Below are positions 52,082 through 61,046 of a stretch of DNA of 64,000 bases, piece after piece. The notes under the pieces are model-generated. The model did no database searches. It saw only the letters and a program-made list of their open reading frames with translations, and was not told the DNA's origin. Source of the stretch: PALSA-607 sp036501485 (GTDB taxonomy: Bacteria; Actinomycetota; Actinomycetes; Acidothermales; Acidothermaceae); assembly GCA_036501485.1 (NCBI GenBank), contig DASYAG010000016.1, positions 62,001-126,000 on the forward strand, given 5' to 3'. The first letter of the stretch is position 1; each line of letters opens with the position of its first letter. Position numbers and translations under genes: made by a program.

Positions 52082-52882
52082 ATGACCCCGTACCCCGATC
52101 GCGCAGTCCTCGTCCTTCGCCATCGCCGCACTGTCGGGGTTGTCACGCTCGCTGTGACGCTCGGCGTCGCGCTAGCCGGTTGTTCGGCGATCAGCAAGGT
52201 CAAGACGGTCGCGCACAACGTGGAGAACAACAAAAAGACGATGGACTCGTTCACGACCAAGATCCAATCGGGCGCCGCTCAGCCGTTCATGGCGACTTAT
52301 GTGACGACTGGCGACAGCCCGACGACGGTCGTGTATGCCGTCCAGCCGCCGAAGGGCCTCGCCTTCACGAGCACGCCGTCGAACACCAGCAGCGCAGGCA
52401 GTAGCGGTTCCGCTAACACACCCAGCATCGACATCATCGTGAACTCGTCAGGTGAATACTCGTGCACGCCGCCCGACACGTCCGGTACAGCGGGCAAAGG
52501 CACGTGGGCGTGTCAGATGTTGTCACCGGGCGCGGCTGAAGAGCAAAACGCGATTTACGACTTCTACACACCGTCGCACTGGGTCACCTTCCTTCGAGGG
52601 TTCTCACTCGCCGCGGGATTCGCCGGCGACAAGGTCACGTCGTCGACCATGACCGTCAACGGCTTCGCGATGTCTTGTGTCGACTTCGCGACGCCCGGCG
52701 AGGCGGGTGAAAGCACGATCTGTACAACCGCTCAAGGCATCCTCGGCTACGTCAAGGTCGCGGGAGATACCACGAGCTTTGAGATCAAGAGCTACTCGGC
52801 GTCGCCGGATGCGTCGTTGTTCCAGCTGCCGCCCGGAGCCACCGTCACTCAGGTCACGCTGCCGTCGTCGCCAGCCGCCTGA
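52082..52882 (+). CDS. secreted lipoprotein, hypothetical
   Basis: A 266-residue lipoprotein. The signal peptide ends in GVALAGC with the lipid Cys34, and the mature part begins with a basic, Asn-rich segment (AISKVKTVAHNVENNKKT), then a beta-rich region (PFMATYVTTGDSPTTVVYAV) with a Ser/Gly loop and two cysteines that could pair (YSCTPPDTSG, TWACQMLSPG). The ATG at 52082 has GGAGG seven bases upstream. Function is unknown. Confidence 0.8.
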   Translation: MTPYPDRAVLVLRHRRTVGVVTLAVTLGVALAGCSAISKVKTVAHNVENNKKTMDSFTTKIQSGAAQPFMATYVTTGDSPTTVVYAVQPPKGLAFTSTPSNTSSAGSSGSANTPSIDIIVNSSGEYSCTPPDTSGTAGKGTWACQMLSPGAAEEQNAIYDFYTPSHWVTFLRGFSLAAGFAGDKVTSSTMTVNGFAMSCVDFATPGEAGESTICTTAQGILGYVKVAGDTTSFEIKSYSASPDASLFQLPPGATVTQVTLPSSPAA

Positions 52883-52893
52883 TGTGCTGCTGA

Positions 52894-53193
52894 CTACCTA
52901 GACGGTGACAGGTACTCGACGCGGGTCTGCGTAACAAGGGCGCGGACGGCGGTGAGGAACGTCGCGGTGTGCGGTTGGCGTTCGTGCTCGGCATGGGCAT
53001 CGCGGTCGCGGTAGACCTCGTAGAACACCCGCGCCAGCGGCTCGCCTTCGACTGCGTAGGTCTCATACGTCAGCGTGCCAGCTTCGTGCGCGTGAATCAG
53101 CGGTACTGCGGCCGCTGTCAGTTCGTCGAACGCGCGCGCGGCGGACAGGTCGGGTAGGTCGAATCGAACCACCAAGGTGAACACGGTCGGCAC
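52894..53193 (-). CDS. antibiotic-biosynthesis-monooxygenase (ABM) domain protein
   Basis: A 99-residue ABM/quinol monooxygenase-type protein: TVFTLVVRFDLPDLSAARAF, ETYAVEGEPLARVFYEVYRD and DAHAEHERQPHTATFLTAV. The family is cofactor-independent and dimeric, and acts on quinols or heme-like compounds. The start is a GTG. It converges on the lipoprotein gene and is divergent from the LtrA gene. Confidence 0.85.
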   Translation of the reverse strand: MPTVFTLVVRFDLPDLSAARAFDELTAAAVPLIHAHEAGTLTYETYAVEGEPLARVFYEVYRDRDAHAEHERQPHTATFLTAVRALVTQTRVEYLSPSR

Positions 53194-53271
53194 GCTAGCG
53201 CAACGCTATGACTAGGCGAGGTTCGGGTGAGCAAGCGAGGGTGGCGGCCTGCGCGCCCTAAGGTTCGGGAT

Positions 53272-54471
53272 GTGAGCACCCCCAGCACCGCGAGGCGCTT
53301 CGTCAACCCGTTGCGGCCTCGCGACCCCGCCGAGGCACACCGGGTCGCGTCGCCGTTGGAGCTCTTCACTGACCTCTGTTTCGTGGTCGCTATTTCGCAG
53401 GCGGCGTCGTCGCTGCATCTTCACCTGACTGAAGGTCACGGCGCTAGGGGGATTCTCGGTTTCGCGATGGTGTTCTTCGCCATCTTCTGGGCTTGGCTCA
53501 ACTTCTCGTGGTTTGCGTCCGCGTACGACAACGACGATGTCGGTTATCGACTGCTGACGCTCCTGCACGTGCTGGGCTCGCTCGTCCTTGCTGCCGGCAT
53601 CCCCGGCATGGTCGACGGCGACTTCGCACTGGGTGTGTTGGGTTACCTCATCATGCGGTCGTCACTGGTCGTGCAGTGGTTGCGCGTCGCGGCCGACGAT
53701 CCGCCGCGTCGCCAGACGGCGCGCCGATACGCGACCGGCATTGCCGTCGTCCAACTCTGTTGGGTTGGCTTCATCTTCTTGCCGCACGGGCTCGAGGTGC
53801 CGGCGTTTGCTGTCGGCGTCGTGGCCGAGCTTCTCGTGCCGGTGTGGGCAGAACGAGCCGGCATCACCCCGTGGCACCCACATCACATCGCCGAGCGATA
53901 CAGCCTCTTCTACATCATCGTGCTTGGCGAGACTGTCCTCTCGACAACCGTTGCGATCCAGCAGGCGTTGACCGCGCACGAGTTGCATGTAGGCCTGATT
54001 TCGGTGATCGCCGGTGGCGTGCTCATCGTGTTCAGCCTCTGGTGGTTGTACTTCTCCCGCAACGACGGTGAGGCACTCGCTCGGATACATGACAGGTACA
54101 ACCACGACACATACCTGTGGGGCTATGGCCACTACTTCCTGTTCGCAGCAGGAGCGGCCATCGGCGCCGGCCTCGCGGCGCGGGTCGATGTCTGGCGACA
54201 CAACTCCGCCTCGAGCCACTTGCAAACAGCGTTTGCGGTCACCGTCCCCGTCGCACTGGTGCTAGCCACGATGTGGACGATCTGCGTGCGGTTGCACGAC
54301 AAGTCGCATCAGACCGCAGCGGCGTTCGGGGTTGCGGTGCTGCTCGTGCTGGCAGGCACCTTTACGCCAGTACCCGAACTCGTAGCAGGTGTTGTCTGTG
54401 TCGGCCTGCTTGCATTCGAACTTGTGAAGCAGCCGATGAGTTCTGGCCAGTCGCAGCGTCCATCTCACTGA
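53272..54471 (+). CDS. low temperature requirement protein A (LtrA)
   Basis: A 399-residue polytopic membrane protein with at least ten helices. The LtrA signature is at the start: RVASPLELFTDLCFVVAISQ and, later, HHIAERYSLFYIIVLGETVL. The name comes from Listeria growth in the cold; biochemical function is unknown, and transport or lipid roles have been proposed. Residue order gives the GTG at 53272 (STPSTARRFVNPLRPRD) as likely start, with a GTG at 53227 as alternative. Confidence 0.9.
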   Translation: MSTPSTARRFVNPLRPRDPAEAHRVASPLELFTDLCFVVAISQAASSLHLHLTEGHGARGILGFAMVFFAIFWAWLNFSWFASAYDNDDVGYRLLTLLHVLGSLVLAAGIPGMVDGDFALGVLGYLIMRSSLVVQWLRVAADDPPRRQTARRYATGIAVVQLCWVGFIFLPHGLEVPAFAVGVVAELLVPVWAERAGITPWHPHHIAERYSLFYIIVLGETVLSTTVAIQQALTAHELHVGLISVIAGGVLIVFSLWWLYFSRNDGEALARIHDRYNHDTYLWGYGHYFLFAAGAAIGAGLAARVDVWRHNSASSHLQTAFAVTVPVALVLATMWTICVRLHDKSHQTAAAFGVAVLLVLAGTFTPVPELVAGVVCVGLLAFELVKQPMSSGQSQRPSH

Positions 54472-54502
54472 CAACTTTGGTAGCGACCGGAAGGATCTCA
54501 TC

Positions 54503-55066
54503 GTGCGCACACTGATCGTGACCGAGTTCATCAGCATTGACGGCGTGGTCGAGTCGCCAGGCGGTGCGGAGACGTCGCACCCGCAAGGCGGCTGGACGAG
54601 GACCTACGGCGTCCCGGAGAGCGGCGCCTTCAAGCTCAAAGAGACGCTGGACGCTGAGTCGATGTTGCTCGGCCGCGTTACCTACGAAGGATTCGCCGCA
54701 GCTTGGCCCACGATGAGCGACGTGTTCGCGGACAAGATGAACTCGATGCCCAAGCACGTCGTGACGAACACCCTTACCGAGCTCGAATGGAACGCGACGC
54801 CCTTGAGCGGCGACATCGCGGCCGGGGTGACCGAGCTGAAGCAGGGCGACGGTGGTCCGATCTTGGTCCACGGCAGCGCGACTCTCGTTCGATTCCTGCT
54901 CGCCGAGCACCTCGTCGACGAGCTGCACCTGATGGTCTTCCCGGTCGCGATCGGCGGGGGCTTAAGGATGTTCCCCGACGACCGCAAGAAGCTCGAGTTC
55001 GAGCTCACCGAGCTGGTTCACTACGACAGCGGGGCCACGCTGCAGATTTACCGCCCCACGCCGTGA
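54503..55066 (+). CDS. dihydrofolate-reductase-like RibD C-domain protein
   Basis: A 187-residue protein of the RibD-C/DHFR-like family (EFISIDGVVESPGGAETSHP; SMLLGRVTYEGFAAAWP; GPILVHGSATLVRFLL; LMVFPVAIGGGLRMFPDD). These stand-alone proteins bind NADPH and act on unknown pteridine- or flavin-like substrates. GTG start at 54503 with AAGGATC upstream; 31 bases separate it from LtrA, so they may be co-transcribed. Confidence 0.9.
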   Translation: MRTLIVTEFISIDGVVESPGGAETSHPQGGWTRTYGVPESGAFKLKETLDAESMLLGRVTYEGFAAAWPTMSDVFADKMNSMPKHVVTNTLTELEWNATPLSGDIAAGVTELKQGDGGPILVHGSATLVRFLLAEHLVDELHLMVFPVAIGGGLRMFPDDRKKLEFELTELVHYDSGATLQIYRPTP

Positions 55067-55137
55067 ATTGAGGTACAACGGACGCAGTCGCCTTGTAGGA
55101 ATTGGATTGCGGTAGCAGGGGGGGAGGTGCGACGGGC

Positions 55138-56187
55138 GTGGATGTCGTGCAGCCCTACCCGTCGCCGTCGCCGCCGCAGTTTCCCCGACAGGCCCCGAAC
55201 GCGCCGCGTTCGGGGCGGTCAGCGCGCTGGGTAGTCGCGCTTGTGGTCGTTTTGGTTCTCTTGGTCGTCGGCGCCGTGGCGTTCAGTTGGAGCCAGGCGC
55301 ACCGGTTAACAAGCACTAGGAGTCAGCTCGGCGCACTGCGGGCCTCCGCGGCCGCAGAGCAGGCGCAAGTCTCCGCGCTCGCAACCACCGTCGACGGGCA
55401 GCAGAAGACCCTGACAGACCTCGGCACCCAACTCGGCGCGACCCAAACGCAGTTGGCTGCGACGCAGAGCAAGTTGGGCACGACGCAGTCGCAGCTGCAG
55501 ACAGCGCAAACGCGGCTTGGAACCGACGAGCAACAGTTGAACACCACGACCAAGCAGCTGAACGTCACCACCAAGCAGTTGCCGCCGGATCTCGTTGCAC
55601 TGGCAACGGAGGTTTCGCCATCGGTCGTGCTGATCACTTGCACGACGAGCGGTGGTGGTGACACCGGCACCGGCTTCGCGATCGCGTTGCCCGCCGCTGC
55701 CGGCTATGCCACGACCATCATCACGGCCGAGCATGTGATCGACGCGTGCACCAACCCGTTGGCGGGCGCCATCTCACTGGCGCGCGGCGGCCAGACACTG
55801 CTGGTGCACTTGCGCTCCTATGACCAGGGTCAAGATGTCGCGATCCTCGACACGACCGCCAAGCTGCCGACACTGAAGCCAGCGGCTGCACCGGTCGTCG
55901 GTGAGTTCCTCATGGCGGTCGGCAACCCACTCGGCGTCAATGACAACGTGACGTCGGGCAACGTGTCGCAGGTGTACTCGTCATACTTCCTCGACAGTGC
56001 GCCGATCAGCAACGGCAGTTCGGGAGGTCCCGTAGTTGACCGGTCGGGCAACGTCGTCGGCATCGTCGACGCAGGCGCCGTTGCTGACGCGAACACGCCG
56101 GTAGTGCAGAACCTGAACATCGCATTGCGGCTGTCGAGGCTGTGCCCGACGGTGTTGTCCGGTTCGTCGTGCGCGGCGTTGCACTGA
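55138..56187 (+). CDS. membrane-anchored trypsin-like (S1C) serine protease with coiled coil
   Basis: A 349-residue protease. A proline-rich cytosolic tail leads to one membrane helix (residues 31–51), then a coiled coil of about 75 residues built from TQLGATQTQLAATQSKLGTT-like repeats, and the protease domain from residue 150. The triad is His199 (ITAEHVID), Asp233 (GQDVAILD) and Ser295 (SNGSSGGPVV). There is no PDZ domain, unlike HtrA. The GTG at 55138 has GGGGGAGG upstream. The coiled coil could place the protease away from the membrane or join subunits. It is followed after 15 bases by a lipoprotein gene. Confidence 0.88.
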   Translation: MDVVQPYPSPSPPQFPRQAPNAPRSGRSARWVVALVVVLVLLVVGAVAFSWSQAHRLTSTRSQLGALRASAAAEQAQVSALATTVDGQQKTLTDLGTQLGATQTQLAATQSKLGTTQSQLQTAQTRLGTDEQQLNTTTKQLNVTTKQLPPDLVALATEVSPSVVLITCTTSGGGDTGTGFAIALPAAAGYATTIITAEHVIDACTNPLAGAISLARGGQTLLVHLRSYDQGQDVAILDTTAKLPTLKPAAAPVVGEFLMAVGNPLGVNDNVTSGNVSQVYSSYFLDSAPISNGSSGGPVVDRSGNVVGIVDAGAVADANTPVVQNLNIALRLSRLCPTVLSGSSCAALH

Positions 56188-56201
56188 CCACGAATCTCGT
56201 G

Positions 56202-56903
56202 ATGCGACCGGCTGCGATGCGCCTCGGCGTGCTTCTCGCCACAGCCTGTCTCGTCGCCGGCTGTGGGTCTCACGCGAAGGCCGAGGTCACAACGACGCCG
56301 ACGGCTGCCGTGACTTCGGCAACCACCCCGGCGTCCGCCATGGGTTCAGCGTCTGCAGTTGCGTCGTCGGAAACCTCAGCTGCATCGTCGGAAGCCGCGG
56401 GTGACGCCGCTGTTCCGACGGTCGGGCCTGCGTCGTCGGCCTTCGTCACCGACGTCTGTTCGGCGATCACGATCGCCGATGCGCAGGCCACCGTGCAGCC
56501 GGCGATCGATGCCATCGGCTTCGATCCCAACAATCAGGACGCGGACGGCATCTTCATGTGCACGATCGATGCGGCCGACCAGGCAGTGACGGTAACGGTC
56601 GAACCCGAAGATGTCGCGATGGCGAACTACGAGTCCGACGTCGCCGCGGAGAACGTGCCGGCGGTGCCGTCGTTACCCGGAGTCGGCGATGTCGCCGTGT
56701 TCACCCAGGTCGCCAACAACCCGCCAGATGTCTACGCGCACAAGGGCCACGTCACGTGCGAAGTGAAGACGAGCGACACGCAGGTGCTCAATGTGACCTA
56801 CGACCCGAGTGTCGTCGATGGGGGAGTCACCGCCGCGAGCGCGGCTGCCTATGCGGTCAAGCTCGGCGCGTTGTGCACGGACGTGTTCGCCGCGATCAGC
56901 TGA
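56202..56903 (+). CDS. DUF3558-like lipoprotein
   Basis: A 233-residue lipoprotein with lipobox LVAGC (Cys21), a Ser/Thr/Ala-rich spacer of about 60 residues, and a folded domain that starts FVTDVCSAITIADAQATVQP and contains FMCTIDAADQAVTV and VTCEVKTSDTQVLNVTYD. The paired cysteines and the position of the AltR-like core resemble DUF3558 lipoproteins. It begins 15 bases after the protease gene and could be its substrate or partner. ATG 56202 or 56217. Confidence 0.8.
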   Translation: MRPAAMRLGVLLATACLVAGCGSHAKAEVTTTPTAAVTSATTPASAMGSASAVASSETSAASSEAAGDAAVPTVGPASSAFVTDVCSAITIADAQATVQPAIDAIGFDPNNQDADGIFMCTIDAADQAVTVTVEPEDVAMANYESDVAAENVPAVPSLPGVGDVAVFTQVANNPPDVYAHKGHVTCEVKTSDTQVLNVTYDPSVVDGGVTAASAAAYAVKLGALCTDVFAAIS

Positions 56904-56951
56904 CGAAGCGGCCACAAACTCGCCGGCCGGACGTCGAGTGGTGGCGGGCTG

Positions 56952-57785
56952 TTAGCTGCTGCCGCCTTGCGCGGCAATCGACACCGGCTCCCATGCTCGC
57001 CACGTCGCGAGTCGTGATTCGTAATCAGCAGCGGCGATGGCCAGCGGACCGTCGCCGAAGAAGATCCGCAGCGGCGGTTCAGCGACGTCGACGAGGGTGA
57101 GGATCGCATCGCGCGTCGCGACCGGGTCACCCGGGTTCGGCATCCTGACCGCGCGAGCACGAGCGCCGGCTTCGCGCACGCCGTCATAGGCCAGCAGCTC
57201 TTCGGCCCGCGAAGCAGACGAGCCGCCCCAATCGGTGCTGTAGCCACCGGGCTCGATCATCGTGATCTTGATGCCGAAGTCGGCCACTTCTTGGGCGAGC
57301 GCTTGGCTCAGACCCTCGAGTCCCCATTTCGACGCGTGATACATCCCGACGTTCGGGAACGCGGAGATCCCGCCGATCGAGGTGACCTGGATGATGTGGC
57401 CGCGGCCCTGTGCACGCAAGTAGGGCAGCGCCGCTTGCGTGATCCAAATCGCGCCGAACAGGTTCGTCTCGATTTGCGCTCTGACATCGTGCTCGCTCAG
57501 TTCCTCGACCATGCCGAACTGGCCGTAGCCAGCGTTGTTGATGATCACGTCGAGCCAGCTGAAATGCTCGTGGGCCTGCTTGACCGCCGCGAACGCCGCC
57601 TCACGGTCGGTGACGTCGAGTTTGATCGGCAGCACGGCGTCGCCGTACTTCACCACGAGGTCGTCGAGCGAGGCCGTGTCGCGTGCGGTTGCCGCGACCT
57701 TGTCACCGCGGTCGAGCGCGGCGATCGCCCACTCGCGGCCGAAGCCACGCGAGGTGCCGGTGATGAACCAGGTCTTCGAACTCAT
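56952..57785 (-). CDS. SDR-family oxidoreductase
   Basis: A 277-residue classical short-chain dehydrogenase: cofactor loop GTSRGFG at residues 10–16, NNAGYGQFG, Ser of VTSIGGISAFPN and the catalytic Tyr-x-x-x-Lys in MYHASKWGLEGLSQ. The Arg after the loop and TARD strand suggest NADP. All catalytic residues are intact, in contrast to the SDR at 2802. It ends near the lipoprotein gene and starts ten bases after the glutathione peroxidase gene, so the two are one transcript. Confidence 0.92.
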   Translation of the reverse strand: MSSKTWFITGTSRGFGREWAIAALDRGDKVAATARDTASLDDLVVKYGDAVLPIKLDVTDREAAFAAVKQAHEHFSWLDVIINNAGYGQFGMVEELSEHDVRAQIETNLFGAIWITQAALPYLRAQGRGHIIQVTSIGGISAFPNVGMYHASKWGLEGLSQALAQEVADFGIKITMIEPGGYSTDWGGSSASRAEELLAYDGVREAGARARAVRMPNPGDPVATRDAILTLVDVAEPPLRIFFGDGPLAIAAADYESRLATWRAWEPVSIAAQGGSS

Positions 57786-57794
57786 CGGGGCTCC

Positions 57795-58286
57795 CTAAGA
57801 CAGCGCAGAATCGATGCAGGCGAGTACGGCCGGGTCATCGGGTTGCGTGCTCGGGGTGAAGCGGCCAACGACATTTCCGTCTGGCGTGACGACGAACTTC
57901 TCGAAGTTCCAATTGATGTCGGCGGCGTCAGCGTCCGGATATGGCGTCTTAGCTAATACGGTGTAGATCGGGTCGCGGTTCGGGCCGTTGACCTCGATCT
58001 TGTCCGACATGGGGAAGGTGACCCCGTAGGTCGCCGAGCAGAACTCGGCAATATCGGCGGCCGTCCCTGGTTCCTGCCCACCAAACTGATTACACGGGAA
58101 CCCCAGCACGGTGAACCCACGATCGGCGAACTCCTCGTGCAGCTGCTCGAGCTTCGCGTACTGCGGCGTCTTCCCGCAGCGGCTGGCGACGTTCACGACC
58201 AGCGCGACCCGGCCGCCGGCGAGTTCGCCGAATGTGGTGTGTGCGCCTTGCAGGGTGGTGACGGGCAGGTTCAGTAATTCGCTCAT
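57795..58286 (-). CDS. glutathione-peroxidase-family thiol peroxidase
   Basis: A 163-residue peroxidase. The catalytic set is present: Cys37 in ASRCGKTPQY, Gln71 in FPCNQFGGQEP and Trp126-Asn127 in INWNFEKF. In a mycothiol-using actinobacterium it most likely uses thioredoxin or mycoredoxin instead of glutathione, and reduces hydroperoxides. ATG 58286 (SELLNLPV) fits the family length better than the upstream ATG at 58319. The extra Cys in FPCNQ may be the resolving residue. Confidence 0.92.
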   Translation of the reverse strand: MSELLNLPVTTLQGAHTTFGELAGGRVALVVNVASRCGKTPQYAKLEQLHEEFADRGFTVLGFPCNQFGGQEPGTAADIAEFCSATYGVTFPMSDKIEVNGPNRDPIYTVLAKTPYPDADAADINWNFEKFVVTPDGNVVGRFTPSTQPDDPAVLACIDSALS

Positions 58287-58348
58287 GCCTAGCTGCAGCG
58301 CGTCGCTGGCCTGCTCCATTCCCGTGTGACCGCACTCACAGCTCGCTG

Positions 58349-59746
58349 CTACTTGGCGCGGGCCTGCTTGACGAGCGTCTTACCGAAGTCCCACACGAGA
58401 CCTGACCCGCGGTGCGCCTCGTCCATCACGTCGATGAACGCGTCCATGAAGAGGTCGACTTCGCGCTCTCCGATGATCAGTGGCGGGATCAGCTTGATCA
58501 CTTCGAGATGATCGCCCGAGACCTGCGTGAGAATGTGATGCTGGTGGAACAAGGCGTGCACGATGGTCTGCGCGAACAGCCCCTTGCGCGCCGCTTGCAA
58601 CGCGGTCCACGACCCGCGCAGCTTCCACGATGTCGGGCGGCCGAACTCGATCCCGATCATGAGACCCCGACCGCGAACCTCATGCAGCATTTCGTAGCGA
58701 TCGACGAGCTCGGCCAGCCTCGACTGCAACAGCTCGCCGACCTTGCGTGCGTTGTCGACGACGTTCTCCTGGTCGATCACGTGCAGCGTAGCCAGGCCCG
58801 CGGCCATCGCCTGCGCGTTCGAACCGAACGTTGAGTCGTGCACAAGTACGCGGTCCATCGACGAGTAGACCTTGGCGAAGATCCATTCACGACCCAGCGT
58901 GGCGCCGATGGGGATGTAGCCGCCCGACAAGGCTTTGGCAGTCGCGACCAGGTCGGGTTCGACACCGTCGTTTTGGAACGCGAAGAAATCGCCGGTACGA
59001 CCGACACCGGTCTGCACCTCGTCGGCGATCAGAAGTGCCTTGTGGCTACGCAGCAGTTCTTGCGCGGCGGGCAGGAAGCCCGGCGGTGAAACCGCGACGC
59101 CCTTGCCCTGGATCGGCTCGATGAGGAAGCCGGCAACGTCGCCGCGGCGAAGCTCACGTTCGAGCGCCTTCAGATCGCCGAACGGGATCGCGGTGTCGGG
59201 CAGCATCGGCCCAAAGCCGGTGCGGAACGCGTTCGATCCGTTGACTGAGAGCGATCCCGCCGTGAGGCCGTGGAAGGCATGGTCGCAGTAGATGATGCGA
59301 CGGCGGCCCGTCGCGTAGCGCGCGTACTTCAAGGCGGCCTCGACGGCCTCCGTGCCGCTGTTGCCGAAGTAGACCCGGTCGAGATGCGGAACCTTCGCGA
59401 GCAGCGCCTCCGCGAGCGGCCCGGCCAGCGGGGGAGCGTCGAACTGGGTCAGGTCGGCGAGGTCGGCGTCGATGACGTCGTGGATCGCCTGCCGAACGAC
59501 GGGGTTGTGGCGGCCGAGGGCGAACACCCCGAAGCCCGCGAGCATGTCGAGGTACTCGACGCCGTCTGAGTCGTAGAGGTAGGCGCCCTGCCCTCGCGCG
59601 TAGACCTTGTCGAAGCCGATCGCGTGCAGCATCCGCGGCAGCTGGGGGTTCAGATATTGGCGGTGCAGCTCGTACCGCTCATCTCCGCGCTGGGCGAGCA
59701 CATCGCGAAGGTCGAACGGCTGGTCGGCCGGTTCGTCCGATCCCAT
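58349..59746 (-). CDS. class III aminotransferase, HpnO-like (hopanoid side chain)
   Basis: A 465-residue PLP enzyme. Typical blocks are GFDKVYARGQGAYLYDSDGV, FGNSGTEAVEAALKYARYAT, LLIADEVQTGVGRTGDFFAF and the catalytic Lys in LVATAKALSGGYIPIG. In hopanoid clusters such an aminotransferase (HpnO) makes aminobacteriohopanetriol, and the neighbouring genes support that reading; other class III enzymes such as ornithine aminotransferase are less fitting here. GAGGAGG lies about ten bases upstream of the ATG at 59746. It is divergent from the polyprenyl synthase gene. Confidence 0.85.
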   Translation of the reverse strand: MGSDEPADQPFDLRDVLAQRGDERYELHRQYLNPQLPRMLHAIGFDKVYARGQGAYLYDSDGVEYLDMLAGFGVFALGRHNPVVRQAIHDVIDADLADLTQFDAPPLAGPLAEALLAKVPHLDRVYFGNSGTEAVEAALKYARYATGRRRIIYCDHAFHGLTAGSLSVNGSNAFRTGFGPMLPDTAIPFGDLKALERELRRGDVAGFLIEPIQGKGVAVSPPGFLPAAQELLRSHKALLIADEVQTGVGRTGDFFAFQNDGVEPDLVATAKALSGGYIPIGATLGREWIFAKVYSSMDRVLVHDSTFGSNAQAMAAGLATLHVIDQENVVDNARKVGELLQSRLAELVDRYEMLHEVRGRGLMIGIEFGRPTSWKLRGSWTALQAARKGLFAQTIVHALFHQHHILTQVSGDHLEVIKLIPPLIIGEREVDLFMDAFIDVMDEAHRGSGLVWDFGKTLVKQARAK

Positions 59747-59872
59747 CGCTTCGCCCACCTCCTCGCACTTTCGGGCCTCAGAATGCACCGTAACCGATCA
59801 TCCGGAGCAGAATGAGTTGGACGCCTCACCTGCACCATCTGATATACAGCGGATGGATACAACTGTTTACTT

Positions 59873-59882
59873 AGTACGTACT
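59873..59882. promoter_or_regulatory. palindrome AGTACGTACT in the hopanoid divergent promoter
   Basis: A perfect 10-base palindrome, with one further matching pair outside a mismatch, lies between hpnO-like and polyprenyl-synthase genes, 34 bases before the latter. It is a candidate operator for the cluster. Confidence 0.35.
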
Positions 59883-59915
59883 TACCCGTTCTAGACCGCA
59901 TGGCGGGGCGACGAT

Positions 59916-61028
59916 ATGGCTGAGTTTGGCGCTACCGGCAAGGGCGAGCAAGCTGCCCTTGACGGCGTCGATCACTCATCCGCACTCGACGCGGCTGAGC
60001 CGCCCGCCGTTCTCGCTCAGGCTCGAGCACTCGTCGTCCCCGCCCTTCGCGCCGCTGTCGACCGCCTGCAGGGCGAGCAGCTGCGCCGGATCGCTGCCTA
60101 CCACCTCGGTTGGCTCGATGCGGACGGCCGACCGCTCCCCGGCGACGGCGTTGGCGGCAAAGCGATCAGGCCGACGTTGGCCGTGTTGTCGGCACAAGCG
60201 GCCGGCGGCACCGCGGCGCAGGGCGTCCCGGCAGCGGTTGCGGTCGAACTCGTGCACAACTTCTCTCTGCTCCACGACGACATCATGGATCGCGATGTCG
60301 AGCGGCGGCATCGCCCGACGGCGTGGGTGGTCTTCGGCGAGGGCCAAGCGATCCTGGCCGGCAACGCGATGCTGAACGCGGCAGTCGACGTGCTCGTGCG
60401 CGACGGCGCCGCCGGGCAGCGCGCGCTGCCGAGTCTGGTTGCCGCGGTCGAGGGTCTGATCGCCGGGCAGTCGGCAGATCTGGAGCTGGAAACCCGCGCA
60501 AATGCCGACCTCGACGAGGTACTCGCGATGGAGGCCGGCAAGACGGCCGCGTTGCTTGCCTGTTCGTCGTCGATCGGAGCATTGGCTGCCGGCGCCGAGG
60601 CATCGGTCGTTGACGCCCTCGCTGGCTACGGCTACGAGCTCGGGATGGCGTTCCAGCTCGTTGACGACATCCTCGGCATCACCGGTGACGCCGCTGCGAC
60701 CGGCAAGTCGTCGTCGTCCGACGTTCGGGCTGGGAAGCGGAGCGCGCCCATCGTGGCCGCGCTGAATTCCGGGACCGCGGCGTCTGAACAGCTGGCAAAG
60801 CTGCTCGCCGGTGGTCCGCTGACCTCAGATGACGACGTGACTCACGCGACGAAGCTCATAGACGAGGCAGGCGGGCTCGAGTGGGCCGCTCACGAGGCCG
60901 ACCGCAGGCTCGCACTCGCTCTGGGCTACCTCGACGTACTCAGCCTCCAACAGAAGATGTCCGCCAAGACGGGAACAACTTGCGACCTGGCGGCGCTGGC
61001 TCGGTATGTCGTCGAACGTGATCGTTAG
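59916..61028 (+). CDS. polyprenyl (farnesyl/geranylgeranyl-type) diphosphate synthase
   Basis: A 370-residue trans-isoprenyl diphosphate synthase. The first Asp-rich motif is FSLLHDDIMDRD and the second LVDDILGITGD; GGKAIRPTLAVLSAQ supplies the Lys/Arg for isopentenyl diphosphate. The residues before the first motif are Asn-Phe-Ser-Leu-Leu, small and medium side chains that fit a C15–C20 product. It most likely makes farnesyl diphosphate for squalene, then hopene, as the next gene is the cyclase, 18 bases downstream. Confidence 0.92.
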   Translation: MAEFGATGKGEQAALDGVDHSSALDAAEPPAVLAQARALVVPALRAAVDRLQGEQLRRIAAYHLGWLDADGRPLPGDGVGGKAIRPTLAVLSAQAAGGTAAQGVPAAVAVELVHNFSLLHDDIMDRDVERRHRPTAWVVFGEGQAILAGNAMLNAAVDVLVRDGAAGQRALPSLVAAVEGLIAGQSADLELETRANADLDEVLAMEAGKTAALLACSSSIGALAAGAEASVVDALAGYGYELGMAFQLVDDILGITGDAAATGKSSSSDVRAGKRSAPIVAALNSGTAASEQLAKLLAGGPLTSDDDVTHATKLIDEAGGLEWAAHEADRRLALALGYLDVLSLQQKMSAKTGTTCDLAALARYVVERDR

Positions 61029-61046
61029 CCGAGGAGGACGCACCTC

